The notes: generated by a model from the letters alone, not told the origin. Shown: positions 37,004-45,553, numbered from the stretch's first letter. The stretch is DNA of 64,000 bases from Arthrobacter sp. 35W (GCF_000482545.1 NZ_KI519455.1:1878265-1942264); one strand, 5' to 3'. Made by a program: numbers and translations.

Positions 37004-37987
37004 ATGCGGATAGGAATCATCGGTGCCGGGGCGGTGGCCCCCTTGCATGCGCAGGGGGCCGCCAGTATTGAGGGCATGACACTGACAGCTGTCTGCGATC
37101 TGAACCTGGAGCGGGCCATCGCCGTTGCGGCCGAGTGGGGAGCCGCCGTCTTCACCGACTACCGGGAGCTGCTGGCAAGCGGGCGGGTGGACGCCGTCGT
37201 CGTCAACACCCCGCACAGCCTGCACACGGAAATGGTGCTGGCGGCAGCTGCCGCTGGAATCCACGTGCTGGTGGAGAAGCCCATGGCGACCACCCTGGCC
37301 GACTGCCAACTGATGGAGGACGCCTGCGATGGGGCCGGCGTCGTGATGGTGATCGGCCAGATCCAGCATTTCCTTCCCGAGAAGACGGCCATGGCGCAGG
37401 TGCTGGCCACCGGCGAGCTGGGCCCGGTGCAGATGATCCACGACTACCGCAGCACCGACTACCGACCGGGCCACCGCTCGGCCTGGTTCTTCGACAAGGA
37501 GGTCTCCGGCGGCGGCGCGTTCATCAACATCGGCGCCCACTGTCTGGACCGTGCCCTCTGGATGGGTGGGGCCCGGGCGGCATCGATTTCGGCCACCACC
37601 CGCAACCGGTTCGGCTCGCCGGTGGAGACCGACGGCGCCATGGAGCTGGAGCTGGCCAACGGGGTGGCGGTGCGCATCTTCATCGCCTCGGACGCACCCC
37701 GGCACCTGGATGAGATCGTGGTGGTCTGCGAGCACGGGCTGGTCAGTGCGGATCCGCGCCAGGGCACGTTCATCCAGCGCGACGGTGTGACCACGCAGAT
37801 CCACACGTCCTCGCCCTCGGACATCCAGACGGCCTTCACCGCACAGCTGGCCGACTTCGCCTCCGCCGTGGCCGGCGGCCAGCCGGCCGTCAGCACGGCC
37901 CACGCCCGCCATGTGGTGGAACTGGTGCTGCAGTCCTACGAGTCCGCCGCCCGCGGCGAGGCGGTGGTGCTGTCCGTTCCGGCGTAG
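37004..37987 (+). CDS. Gfo/Idh/MocA-family dehydrogenase
   Basis: 327 residues from ATG 37004, with AAGGA upstream. The Rossmann N-terminus is MRIGIIGAGAVAPLHAQGAASIEGMTLTAVCDL (GxGxxA). HSLHTEMVLAAAAAGIHVLVEKPMATTLADC carries the EKP motif, Lys being the catalytic residue. The C-terminal domain includes GGAFINIGAHCLDRALWMGG with the GGG-like and DxxH-type elements typical of the family. NAD(P)-dependent oxidation or epimerisation of a sugar. Follows the regulator by 26 bp, so it belongs to its operon and presumably processes the imported saccharide. Confidence 0.9.
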   Translation: MRIGIIGAGAVAPLHAQGAASIEGMTLTAVCDLNLERAIAVAAEWGAAVFTDYRELLASGRVDAVVVNTPHSLHTEMVLAAAAAGIHVLVEKPMATTLADCQLMEDACDGAGVVMVIGQIQHFLPEKTAMAQVLATGELGPVQMIHDYRSTDYRPGHRSAWFFDKEVSGGGAFINIGAHCLDRALWMGGARAASISATTRNRFGSPVETDGAMELELANGVAVRIFIASDAPRHLDEIVVVCEHGLVSADPRQGTFIQRDGVTTQIHTSSPSDIQTAFTAQLADFASAVAGGQPAVSTAHARHVVELVLQSYESAARGEAVVLSVPA

Positions 37988-38040
37988 GACTTGGCCGTAC
38001 CCGGGGTGTTGCCCCGGGCCCGGCAGTCCGCACGCGGGCA

Positions 38041-38081
38041 CAGGGAAGGCGGCCAGTCCATTGGACTGGCCGCCTTCCCTG
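38041..38081. terminator. 20-bp perfect hairpin between convergent genes
   Basis: Arms 38041-38060 (CAGGGAAGGCGGCCAGTCCA) and 38062-38081 are exact complements around a single central T (functional loop probably five bases). It lies between the Gfo/Idh stop (37987) and the lyase stop (38090). No T-tract, so a terminator or attenuating role is inferred from position. Confidence 0.7.
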
Positions 38082-38089
38082 GTGTGCCG

Positions 38090-40462
38090 CTACTTGTGCA
38101 GCTTCAGCTCAACGCTGGCCCCTGCCAGCCCCGCCGTCGGGATGGTGACGACGACGTCGCCGTTGCCGGCACGGACAAGGGTGGCCCCGGAGCCGGAATC
38201 CACGCGGGTGAACTTCGTGCCGGTGATGGTGAGGACCACCGAGGCGGCGCTCTGGGTGGGGTCCGAGACCGCCAGCTTCAGCACGCCCGGCGTCTGCCAG
38301 GCCAGCACGCAGGCGGGACCGCCGGCGGCGATGCTGCCCACCGTGGCCGGCTGCCAGAAGGTGGCGGCCGTCAGTTTGCCCGAGGCGATGCCCTGGGCCG
38401 CTGCGTCGTTGCGCAGCACGGTGGGCCTGTCCTTGGTGGAAGCCTTGGCCGTCGTTTCCGCGGTGGCGCCGGGCAGGACGGCGTAGGCGTAGCTGCCCTG
38501 AGCAGGGCTCCTACCGTGGTCCACCAGGAGCGTGGCGTACTGGCGGGTGGTGGGGGCAGCGGTGCCGCCGGTGTTGATGTCCTTCCACGATCCCGTGCGG
38601 TTTTCGCGCAGCACCGTGACGGATGCGCCGTCGAGGAACAGGTAGCCGGCCACCCCGTCCAGATGCGCCCATTGGGGTCCGGCGTGGACGCTGGCTGCGC
38701 CGGCCTCGGTCTGGACCGCGGCGCCGTCGACCACCAGGGCATTGCCGCCCGTGGGGCCGAGGTTGCGGTGTTCGATGATGCTCTCGACGCTCTTCCCGCT
38801 GTTGGTGCGGATGTCCGAGCCGAGCGCCACCACCATGTCCGGCAGGAAGAACCAGGACTTCCGAGCCTTCATGCCGGTGCCACCGGGGGCCACCAGATGC
38901 ATGCCGACCACGCCGTAGTCTTCCAGCGTGGCGCCGCCCGTCCACTCATTCTGCGGCGTCTTGGCACCCCACTCGCCCTCCACCTTGGGCTTCAGCGGGG
39001 TGGTGTCGACGGTGGTGCCGGGCAGCCGGTTCAGGTTCGCCGTCGGCCAGAAGTCATCGTCAAAGTGGCCGCCGTCGCCGGTGTACAGGTAGGTGAGGCC
39101 GGAGCCGGTGTTGTAGCCGGTGTTGTTCTCGCCATTGCCGCATTCGTACCAGGTCATGCGGCGGCTGGAGAGCCCCAGCGCCACCGCCCAGCCCTCGGAG
39201 CGGTAGACCGAACGGTCCATGCCGGCGAAGAATTTGTGCCCCACCGGCTCCGCCGCGGCCGGTGCGCCGGCGGCGAGCAGTTCCTTGAGGAGGGCGGTGC
39301 GCGGAATCGTAGCCCCCGCCGTCGGGCTCTTGTACGTGCTGCGTTGGATCCAGCCCTGGCAGAGCGAGCTCCAGCGCGCGGCGGTGGTGGAATCCACGGC
39401 ACGGGCCAGCCACAGGATGGCCTCGATGGCCATCGCGCCGTCGTCGTAGCTGCGCTCCTGGGTGCGCGAGATGGCGCGACCGCGGACGGAGTCCAGCATG
39501 GCGCCGTCGTGGATGAACGGGGCAAAGGAACTCTCGACGGCGTCGAACAGGATGCTGCGGGTAGGATCGGCGACGGCGTGGGGCGAGCCGCCCAGCAGCG
39601 AGAACAGCTTCGCCAGGCCACCGAGCAGGACGACGCCGTAGGTGCCGGTGTAGCCGATGGTGGAGTGCTGCACGAAGGATCCGTCTGCGAAGAAGCCATT
39701 GCCGCTGGTGACGTACTGCCACACCGGGCTGAGGGCGGCGATGGCCGCGGAAAGCCGCGCGGTGTCCTGGCCGACGATCGAGCGGATGATGATCGCCTGG
39801 CAGATGTCCACGCGGTTGGCGCCCTCGGAGAGGATCTTGCCGCGGCTGTCCGGGAACTGCATCGTGGGGTCCGGAATGAAGTGGTCGACGGCCGCGCAGT
39901 AGTTGGCGATCTCGGTGGCGTCCAGCTGGTCCCCGAGGATGGCCATCGTGTCCGTCAGGGCCTTGGGCGTGCCGATCTCCCAGGACCACCAGTTGCCGTA
40001 CTCGGCCTGCCCGGCGTTGTAGACCAGCCGATGCCCGTCCGCCAGTCCAGCGCGGATGTCCGCCAGCAGGGCCTCATCGCGAAGGTACGCCGAGCCCGGC
40101 GTGGCCCAGGCCGTGGCCATCTGCGCCAGCCGCTTGTAGACCGTGACGATCTGGGCGTCGACGGCGAAATCGGTGTCCGAGAAGACCTTGGTCCGGGCCC
40201 CGCCCGGGACCAGCAGCGCCAGCGAGGCGGCGACGGCCGTGTCGAGCCGGGCCAAGGTCGCGGCGAAATCAGGGTCCGACGCCGAGACCACCGTGCGGCC
40301 CGTGGTCTGGTCCACCCAGCGTTCACGCAGCGCCAACAGATCAGCATCGGTGGCGGTGGTGGCAGCCTGGGCCAGGGGCGCGAAGCCTGCTCCCAGGGCC
40401 GTGAGAAGCGAGGCGGCGACCCCGCCCTGCAGCAACTGGCGTCGGGTGAGTGCGATGTTCAT
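38090..40462 (-). CDS. Tat-exported polysaccharide lyase family 8 (hyaluronate/chondroitin/xanthan lyase)
   Basis: 790 residues, the usual PL8 size. A twin-arginine signal (LTRRQLLQGGVAASLLTALGAGFAPLAQA, cleavage near 33) directs folded export. An alpha/alpha toroid of about 350 residues holds the catalytic residues Asn216 (EGANRVDI), His266 and Tyr275 (DGSFVQHSTIGYTGTYG), matching the His-x8-Tyr spacing of pneumococcal hyaluronate lyase. Then beta-sandwich domains follow. It cleaves uronic-acid-containing polysaccharides by beta-elimination. Together with the neighbouring sulfatase and sugar ABC system, this fits breakdown of a sulfated glycosaminoglycan. Xanthan is the main alternative. An IS element lies 186 bp upstream. 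Confidence 0.92.
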   Translation of the reverse strand: MNIALTRRQLLQGGVAASLLTALGAGFAPLAQAATTATDADLLALRERWVDQTTGRTVVSASDPDFAATLARLDTAVAASLALLVPGGARTKVFSDTDFAVDAQIVTVYKRLAQMATAWATPGSAYLRDEALLADIRAGLADGHRLVYNAGQAEYGNWWSWEIGTPKALTDTMAILGDQLDATEIANYCAAVDHFIPDPTMQFPDSRGKILSEGANRVDICQAIIIRSIVGQDTARLSAAIAALSPVWQYVTSGNGFFADGSFVQHSTIGYTGTYGVVLLGGLAKLFSLLGGSPHAVADPTRSILFDAVESSFAPFIHDGAMLDSVRGRAISRTQERSYDDGAMAIEAILWLARAVDSTTAARWSSLCQGWIQRSTYKSPTAGATIPRTALLKELLAAGAPAAAEPVGHKFFAGMDRSVYRSEGWAVALGLSSRRMTWYECGNGENNTGYNTGSGLTYLYTGDGGHFDDDFWPTANLNRLPGTTVDTTPLKPKVEGEWGAKTPQNEWTGGATLEDYGVVGMHLVAPGGTGMKARKSWFFLPDMVVALGSDIRTNSGKSVESIIEHRNLGPTGGNALVVDGAAVQTEAGAASVHAGPQWAHLDGVAGYLFLDGASVTVLRENRTGSWKDINTGGTAAPTTRQYATLLVDHGRSPAQGSYAYAVLPGATAETTAKASTKDRPTVLRNDAAAQGIASGKLTAATFWQPATVGSIAAGGPACVLAWQTPGVLKLAVSDPTQSAASVVLTITGTKFTRVDSGSGATLVRAGNGDVVVTIPTAGLAGASVELKLHK

Positions 40463-40647
40463 TCAATGCCCTTTCCATGCCCGCGTGGCGGCGCCGATGC
40501 CGTCCACTGCGTTGTTGAAGTCAATGACAAGGATTGACAAGCAATAAAGGGGTAATTGGAAAATTGTTGTGGTTTCGGTCATTGGCGGCGGTCTGGGGCG
40601 CGTGGTGGGGTCGTCGATCAGCGCGCCCAATGCTCTGTCGAAGTGCG

Positions 40648-40677
40648 GATGGTTGGGTCCCCGCGTAGGAGTCCAGT
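40648..40677 (+). repeat. Left terminal inverted repeat of the 1259-bp IS
   Basis: TGGTTGGG...AGTCCAGTGT pairs imperfectly with the right end at 41878-41906. One base of length difference and about seven mismatches. Confidence 0.85.
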
Positions 40678-40729
40678 GTTTGTGTGAGTTTCGTGTCCGA
40701 GAATGGACACAGGAGGAAATTCACGAATC

Positions 40730-41008
40730 ATGGCACGCAGACACACCCCCGAGCAGGTCATCGCCAAAGTCCGGCAGGGCCAGAAAATGCTCAATGACGG
40801 ACGCCCGATGGTCGAGGTCATCAAGGAGCTCCAGGTCACCGAGGCAACCTGGTACCGCTGGCTGAACCAGTACGGGTCCGAGAAGAACGCCGAGGCGTCC
40901 AAACGGACCAAGGAGCTGGAGAAGGAGAACGCCCGGCTCAAGCGGCTGCTGGCGGAAAAGGAGCTCGCCATCGACATCCTGAACGAGGTGGCCAAGGGAA
41001 AATTCTGA
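40730..41008 (+). CDS. IS3-family transposase OrfA
   Basis: 92 residues from ATG 40730 after AGGAGG. An HTH (MARRHTPEQVIAKVRQGQKML...VIKELQVTEATWYRWLNQYGS) is followed by a leucine-zipper-like coiled coil (KELEKENARLKRLLAEKELAIDILNEVAKGKF). It binds the terminal repeats. The last codons form a G GGA AAA slippery heptamer (40996-41002) directly before the stop, so a -1 shift would fuse it to OrfB. Confidence 0.92.
   Translation: MARRHTPEQVIAKVRQGQKMLNDGRPMVEVIKELQVTEATWYRWLNQYGSEKNAEASKRTKELEKENARLKRLLAEKELAIDILNEVAKGKF
40996..41002 (+). other. Programmed -1 frameshift site (G GGA AAA)
   Basis: In the OrfA frame the codons are aag-gga-aaa-ttc-tga, so GGGAAAA is a canonical X-XXY-YYZ heptamer. 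A -1 slip continues as att-ctg-agc into the OrfB frame, giving KGKILSPEPRRRAV and then OrfB. This matches the known IS3 mechanism for making the OrfAB transposase. Confidence 0.75.
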
Positions 41009-41877
41009 GCCCCGAACCCCGCCGCCGTGCCGTCCGCATGGCGGTGGAGAAGTTCGGGGCGTCCGAACGCTTCGCCTGCGCTCTTCTGGGCCAGAACCGC
41101 TCTGCCTTCCGGAAGAAGAAACCGGACATGGGTTTCGAGGAGATGCAGCTGCGGGCGGAGCTCCGGGCCGTGGCCGTGAAGCACCCGGCGTGGGGCTGGC
41201 GGAAGGCCCGCTGGCACCTGCTCGCGCAGCCTGCGTGGGACGGTGTGGCGCTGAACCGGAAGCGGATCCGCCGGCTCTGGCGCGACGAAGGGCTGACCTG
41301 CAAGCCGAAGGCGCGGAAGAAGCGGCGCACCGGGCCCGGCGCCGGGGAGCAGAAGCGCCTCACAGCGCAGTACCCGATGCACGTGGTCAGCTTCGATTTC
41401 CAGTCGGATGTGACCTCCTGCGGCCGGCATATCCGGTTCTTCAACGTCATCGACGAATACACCCGCACCGCGCTGGCGATCATCCCGCGCAGGTCGTTCA
41501 AGGCCGCCGACGTGGTCGCGGTGCTGGAGAACATCATCGCCGAAACCGGCACGGCACCTGCCTACGTCCGGTGTGACAACGGGCCTGAATTCACCGCCGC
41601 GGCATTGATCGAGTGGTGCAACACCGTCGGCGTCGACACGGCATTCATCGACCCTGGATCACCTTGGCAGAACGGCTTCATCGAATCCTTCAACGCCCAA
41701 TTCAGAAGGGAACAACTCACCGGCGAGATCATGGACACCATGGCCGAAGCAAAGTATTTGGCCGCCGAATGGAAAGCTATCTACAATCATGAACGGCCCC
41801 ACGGATCCCTGGACGGCATGACGCCCTACCGGTACTGGGAAACCTGGACGCAAGAGAACCAATTAGCTATCGCATAG
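41005..41877 (+). CDS. IS3-family transposase OrfB (DDE integrase)
   Basis: The frame is open from 41005 as the OrfAB extension; an independent start is ATG 41038 (279 residues). Conserved blocks are the HTH_21 region (WGWRKARWHLLAQPAWDGVALNRKRIRRLWRDEGL) and the rve catalytic core: Asp in VVSFDFQSDVTSCGRHIRFFNVIDEYTR, Asp in YVRCDNGPEFTAAALIEWC, and Glu in GSPWQNGFIESFNAQFRRE (D-D-35-E). Catalyses strand transfer. All three catalytic residues are present. Confidence 0.92.
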   Translation: MSPEPRRRAVRMAVEKFGASERFACALLGQNRSAFRKKKPDMGFEEMQLRAELRAVAVKHPAWGWRKARWHLLAQPAWDGVALNRKRIRRLWRDEGLTCKPKARKKRRTGPGAGEQKRLTAQYPMHVVSFDFQSDVTSCGRHIRFFNVIDEYTRTALAIIPRRSFKAADVVAVLENIIAETGTAPAYVRCDNGPEFTAAALIEWCNTVGVDTAFIDPGSPWQNGFIESFNAQFRREQLTGEIMDTMAEAKYLAAEWKAIYNHERPHGSLDGMTPYRYWETWTQENQLAIA

Positions 41878-41906
41878 ACGCTGGACTGCTAACGGGGGCC
41901 CAACCA
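41878..41906 (-). repeat. Right terminal inverted repeat of the 1259-bp IS
   Basis: Complement reads TGGTTGGGCCCC...AGTCCAGCGT. The final A at 41906 is followed by the CGGA duplication. Confidence 0.85.
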
Positions 41907-42341
41907 CGGACCTGACGTTCGTGACCTGGATGTCGGAAGAATCGTTTACTACTGGACGGTGAGCTGTTGCGGCGTCGCAACTCGTGCGTGGCCGACTAGC
42001 TTCGTTATGGCCTTCTTCGATGTGTCTCGTAACCAACGGTGGACACGCCAAATCAACCGCAAGGTTTCAAGACATAGTTACGAGAATCGCAGGGCACGGA
42101 CGAGTGCTCACGATTGTCATTTCTCGAAGTCGACTGCACAAAATGTGCGAAGTCGTCTGCACAGCTCACTTAGGCTTCACATGGCAGCGGTGAACGGCTC
42201 CCGAGTGCGTGTTCTATTTCCTTGGATGTGGGACACCCGGCTCGCAACGTTCTGTAGCCAGAGTTTCAGTTGGTCAACTTAGTTTTGGGACGTCCCGAAA
42301 ACGTGTGCGATCACATCTTGTGCACTGCCGCCTCGGGCCTC
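41907..42341. other. Gene-free stretch next to the IS
   Basis: About 435 bp, A+T-richer than the flanking core, with only short ORFs lacking convincing start signals or composition. No hairpin or repeat of note seen. It may be residue of an earlier insertion or deletion. Confidence 0.4.
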
Positions 42342-43529
42342 TCAGATTTTCTGGAGCAGGGGCGCACTAATGACCGACCAGTGCTCTGCGTTGATCTGCG
42401 CAACGTAGACCTGTCCGATAAGGGCGCGGCACCTTGGACACACGAAGGCACTGTATGACTCTCCCTTGCCTTGACTGCTGCGGGTTTCGATCCGGGCCTT
42501 CGTCACCGCAGCACCAGACCGAACGATCCACGTGTCGACGGCCTGGTGGACGTCCGGGTGGTTTTGATATCGCCTCGGACCGACTTTGCGCTTCACAGTC
42601 ACTTGCGGCGCGGACGAGTACTGCTCGCCAGGTCGGCCGCTCCATGCTTCCCACACCATCATCTGATCCCGGCATTTCCAGCAGCAGGTCAAGGTCGCCC
42701 AGACGAAGGGTCCAGCCTCGGTGTGGACGGTGTGCGGCACGAAGGTCCTCTCCGGGGCCATGCTGTGGCGGTTCATATCCTCAACGGCATCCTTGGCTTT
42801 GGCGATGCGTTCGGCGTCGGCGAGTTGAGCCGCGATCCGCCGGCCCTGTTCCTCATCCCGGTCGGCTTGCTGTTTCTGCGGTGTGCTGGGCTTCCACCGC
42901 GGACCGTTGCTCAGCAGGTCTGTGACGAAGCCGCCTAGGGTGTTCTGCTCCAGGACGAGATTGTGCTTGATTTCCAGGTCGAGGATGTCTGCCGGGTTTT
43001 CGGGGACTTCCGAGGTCTTGCCGAACCCGGTGATCACTACCGGCAGGTGGACGGGGCTGTATTCGAGGGCGCGGGGCACCAGCCAGACGGGGAAGACGTT
43101 GCTGTCGAAGTACCGCTGGGTCCGGCGAAAATAGTCGGCCGGTGTCTGTGAAGATAGTTGCACCTCGAAGGCGACGCGGTGACGCCTGTCGTCGGATTCC
43201 GCCAGGACGTCGATGATCCACTCGCGGGAAGGGTGCGGGTATTCGATGACGGCCCGCCAGCCGGGCACCGCCCCGATCCCCCGGGCCAGGGCCTCCTTCA
43301 TGGCCAGGTGCTGCGGCGATTCCCCGCCGTGGTCAACGCCGCAGTCGGTCAGCCGGTAGTGGGCGAAAAACCTGGTGGCCTGTCCCCGGGTTTTCGCGAC
43401 GGCCCAGATATTGCACACGGGCATGACGAGCCGCTTCCGGTCTTCCGATGCCTGGAGATCGGCCCACGATGCAGGTGTGTGCGTTGTGGCGTCGACTCGT
43501 TCCCCGTCCAGCATCGCAATCAGCGGCAT
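42342..43529 (-). CDS. CoiA-like competence/nuclease-domain protein
   Basis: 395 residues from ATG 43529 (MPLIAMLDGERVDATTHTPASWADLQ), with GGGGGG seven bases upstream; an upstream in-frame start at 43589 is less likely. The CoiA pattern is C-x-x-W near KRLVMPVCNIWAVAKTRGQATRFFAHYR, then the nuclease core HLAMKEALARGIGAVPGWRAVIEYPHPSREWIIDVLAESDDRRHRVAFEVQLSSQTPADYFRRTQRY, containing D-x(n)-E-x-Q of the PD-(D/E)XK type. The C-terminal third is a Cys-rich zinc-ribbon-like region (LTCCWKCRDQM, VCPRCRALIGQ). CoiA promotes DNA uptake in Gram-positive bacteria; stand-alone copies occur in mobile regions. Confidence 0.75.
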   Translation of the reverse strand: MPLIAMLDGERVDATTHTPASWADLQASEDRKRLVMPVCNIWAVAKTRGQATRFFAHYRLTDCGVDHGGESPQHLAMKEALARGIGAVPGWRAVIEYPHPSREWIIDVLAESDDRRHRVAFEVQLSSQTPADYFRRTQRYFDSNVFPVWLVPRALEYSPVHLPVVITGFGKTSEVPENPADILDLEIKHNLVLEQNTLGGFVTDLLSNGPRWKPSTPQKQQADRDEEQGRRIAAQLADAERIAKAKDAVEDMNRHSMAPERTFVPHTVHTEAGPFVWATLTCCWKCRDQMMVWEAWSGRPGEQYSSAPQVTVKRKVGPRRYQNHPDVHQAVDTWIVRSGAAVTKARIETRSSQGKGESYSAFVCPRCRALIGQVYVAQINAEHWSVISAPLLQKI

Positions 43530-43549
43530 CTGCACCCCCCATTGACAGT

Positions 43550-43566
43550 GTTGGGGGCGCCCCAAC
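43550..43566. promoter_or_regulatory. Compact palindrome upstream of the CoiA-like gene
   Basis: GTTGGGG (43550-43556) pairs with CCCCAAC (43560-43566) around GCG. It sits 21 bp upstream of the start codon on the minus strand, so it could be an operator or a 5' hairpin. Confidence 0.4.
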
Positions 43567-43653
43567 GCACCCCGGGTTGACAGATTCAATCACAGAACCA
43601 GCCAGCTTTGACGATAAAGGAGTGTGGGGAGGGATTTTGACAGTCAGTTTGGG

Positions 43654-43702
43654 TGTGACTGTTAACTTCGGTTGGCGGCTAAATTGCACCTTGGGCTGGC
43701 GG
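43654..43702 (+). repeat. Transposon-end-like module, copy A
   Basis: TGTGACTGTTA at 43654 followed by GGCGG at 43674-43678 and 43698-43702. This is identical in architecture to copies at 45505 and 49305 (inverted). The tip points left and the interior right. Its interior encodes the last residues and stop of the GCS2 gene on the opposite strand. Confidence 0.6.
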
Positions 43703-44845
43703 TTTTTGCGTTCGACGTGAGGAATTGTTCCCCCAAGGCAGGTATTCGGCGAGTTCTTGATGGGTAAGGCTGATGGCGTGGGTGACGATGTCGGCCAGTC
43801 GGCCGTTGCGTTCGTAGGCTTGGCGCTGCCGGCTGGCCCCTGTTCCGTTGCTGAGGATCCTTTGTAGTGACTCCTCGACATAGGCTGCATCTCCGGCCTC
43901 GTCCAGGGCGTCCCGGACATGGTCATAGAGTGCGGAGATGACATGTCTTGCGGTGTCCGGCTTGTGGGTTGTCGGGTGGAGCAGTTCCCCGTGCATGCCC
44001 CACCGGCTGGCCCGCCAGGCCCCCTGGCGCAGAATGGTGGCGGGAACCATGTCCGGCGCCTGTCCGGCCGCCCATTCCCGTGCGGCGGTCTCCACCAGCG
44101 CCCGCACCAGGGCGGCGATCAGGACGGTGTCGCGGGCATCGAGGCACACATCGGCCACCCTGATCTCCACGGTGGGGTGGCGGGTGGAGAGGCGGGCGTC
44201 AAAATCCGGGTTGATGACCACCCCCGTGTTTGAGAGGTCCGCCACCAGTGTGTGGTAGGCCCGTGCCGAGCCGAAGACTTCCGTCGGCCCGGCGGTCGAC
44301 CACCGGTTCCAGGCCTGCGTGCGGAAACTGTCGTAGCCACTGTCCGTGCCGTTCCAGAACGGGGAATTCGAGCTCAACGCGATGAGCGGCGCCAGCCAGG
44401 ACCTGATGCGGTCCAGGACCGCGACGCCTTCCTCATCCGAGCCGACGGAGACATGGACGTGGGTTCCGCAGGTCAGCTGCTCGCGGGCCGTCAGGGCATA
44501 CTTTTCTAGCAGCGCGTCATAGCGTTCGTTCCGGGTTGGGTGGGCTGCGACTGCCAGCGGGGAGGTGGCCAGGGCGGCGATCCTCGCCCCGACTTTCCGG
44601 GCGAGCGAGTCCGCAAAGGCGCGGCCCGCCAGTATCTCGGCGGCGAGCCCGGCCAGGCTGCTGTGCGGGTGCGTGATGACTTCGAGCTGTTCCTGATGCA
44701 GCTCCACGGCCAACACCGGATGGGCGGAAGGGTGCACCGCCTGGCCATCTGGCGGGAGGCGCATCAGTCCTGCGGCCAGGGGCAGAGGACTGCCGCTGAC
44801 GGGATCCACGATCAGGAATTCTTCTTCCACACCAAAAGTACGCAC
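43679..44845 (-). CDS. GCS2/YbdK-family carboxylate-amine ligase
   Basis: 388 residues from GTG 44845 (VRTFGVEEEFLIVDPVSG). No ribosome binding site is clear, so an upstream ATG at 44884 or leaderless start is possible. The family motifs are FGVEEEFLIVDP near the start, HPHSSLAGLAAEIL, LTCGTHVHVSVGSDEEG, VEIRVADVCLDARDTVLIAALVRALVETAA. YbdK-type enzymes have weak glutamate-cysteine ligase activity. The last roughly 11 residues (RRTQKPPAQGAI) are encoded within the transposon-end-like module, so the natural C-terminus may have been replaced. Confidence 0.85.
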   Translation of the reverse strand: MRTFGVEEEFLIVDPVSGSPLPLAAGLMRLPPDGQAVHPSAHPVLAVELHQEQLEVITHPHSSLAGLAAEILAGRAFADSLARKVGARIAALATSPLAVAAHPTRNERYDALLEKYALTAREQLTCGTHVHVSVGSDEEGVAVLDRIRSWLAPLIALSSNSPFWNGTDSGYDSFRTQAWNRWSTAGPTEVFGSARAYHTLVADLSNTGVVINPDFDARLSTRHPTVEIRVADVCLDARDTVLIAALVRALVETAAREWAAGQAPDMVPATILRQGAWRASRWGMHGELLHPTTHKPDTARHVISALYDHVRDALDEAGDAAYVEESLQRILSNGTGASRQRQAYERNGRLADIVTHAISLTHQELAEYLPWGNNSSRRTQKPPAQGAI

Positions 44846-44979
44846 CTGACAAGTGTGGCCGACGAAAGCGGCAGCGGACGCCACGCCCCGCGTCCCTCAT
44901 TGTTTCGCGACGCACTGTGGGCACCTCTGGGCCCGCCACCGGGCCAAAACCGGGGGCCGGCCACCCGGCCCGCCGCGTC

Positions 44980-45438
44980 TTAGGCGCCTGCGGGCAGGGC
45001 CTCGGGGATGTGCGGCTTGGAGGTGCCGGCGAAGGTGAACTTCGCGTCGTCGCACTCACCGTCGACATCCACGGCCACGATGTCGCCGGCCTTGATCTCG
45101 CCGAAGAGGATCTTCTCCGAGAGCTGGTCCTCGATCTCGCGCTGGATGGTCCGGCGCAGCGGCCGGGCACCCATGGCGGGGTCGTAGCCGCGCGTGGCCC
45201 GCAGCACCTTGGCCGCCGGGGTCAGCACGATGCCCATGTCCTTGTCCTTCAGACGGCCCTCGAGGCGTGCGACAAACATGTCCACGATCTCGATGATCTC
45301 GTCCTGGGTCAGCTGCGGGAACACCACGACGTCGTCAACACGGTTGAGGAACTCGGGGCGGAAGTGCTGCTTGAGCTCCTCCGTGACCCGGGCGCGCATC
45401 CGGTTGCAGCCGACGAGCATGGCCTTTTCCCCTGTCAT
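44980..45438 (-). pseudogene. clpC: clpC 3' fragment
   Basis: Residues RMRARVTEELKQHFRPEFLNRVDDVVVFPQLTQDEIIEIVDMFVARLEGRLKDKD...GYDPAMGARPLRRTIQREIEDQLSEKILFGEIKAGDIVAVDV are the C-terminal (D2-small) domain of the Clp ATPase ClpC, which unfolds substrates for ClpP. Homology starts near 45405; the first 10 residues (MTGEKAMLVG) are unrelated. The N-terminal domain, both Walker sites and most of the protein (about 700 residues) are missing. It is 5'-truncated and so non-functional, unless it is expressed as an adaptor. The breakpoint lies just left of module B. Confidence 0.85.
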
Positions 45439-45504
45439 TTATACGTTCATTTACGTGACATCCAGAACCCGGGTTGAGGCACATCCGGAGACTGTCACTT
45501 AACC

Positions 45505-45553
45505 TGTGACTGTTAGGTCGGACTGGCGGTTTTTTCACAGTTCGGTTTGGCGG
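45505..45553 (+). repeat. Transposon-end-like module, copy B (left end)
   Basis: TGTGACTGTTA at 45505, GGCGG at 45525-45529 and 45549-45553. The spacings (20 and 24) equal those in copies A and C. Tip left, interior right. With copy C it brackets 45505-49305. Confidence 0.65.

Larger units (their letters stand above)
40648..41906 (+). mobile_element. Complete IS3-family element (IS407-like), 1259 bp
   Basis: Imperfect terminal inverted repeats of about 29-30 bp: left end begins TGGTTGGGTCCCCGCG at 40648, right end (complement) begins TGGTTGGGCCCCCGTT at 41906. The 4-bp CGGA is present on both sides (40644-40647, 41907-41910), the duplication size of the IS407 group. Inside are orfA and orfB with an overlapping -1 frame relation. 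Both genes and both ends look intact, so it is probably active or recently inserted. Confidence 0.92.

Noticed and set aside
37991..40537. 848-codon plus-strand frame opposite the lyase gene
   Set aside because: The opposite strand holds a complete PL8 lyase with catalytic residues; this frame is Gly/Arg/Val-rich with no domain.
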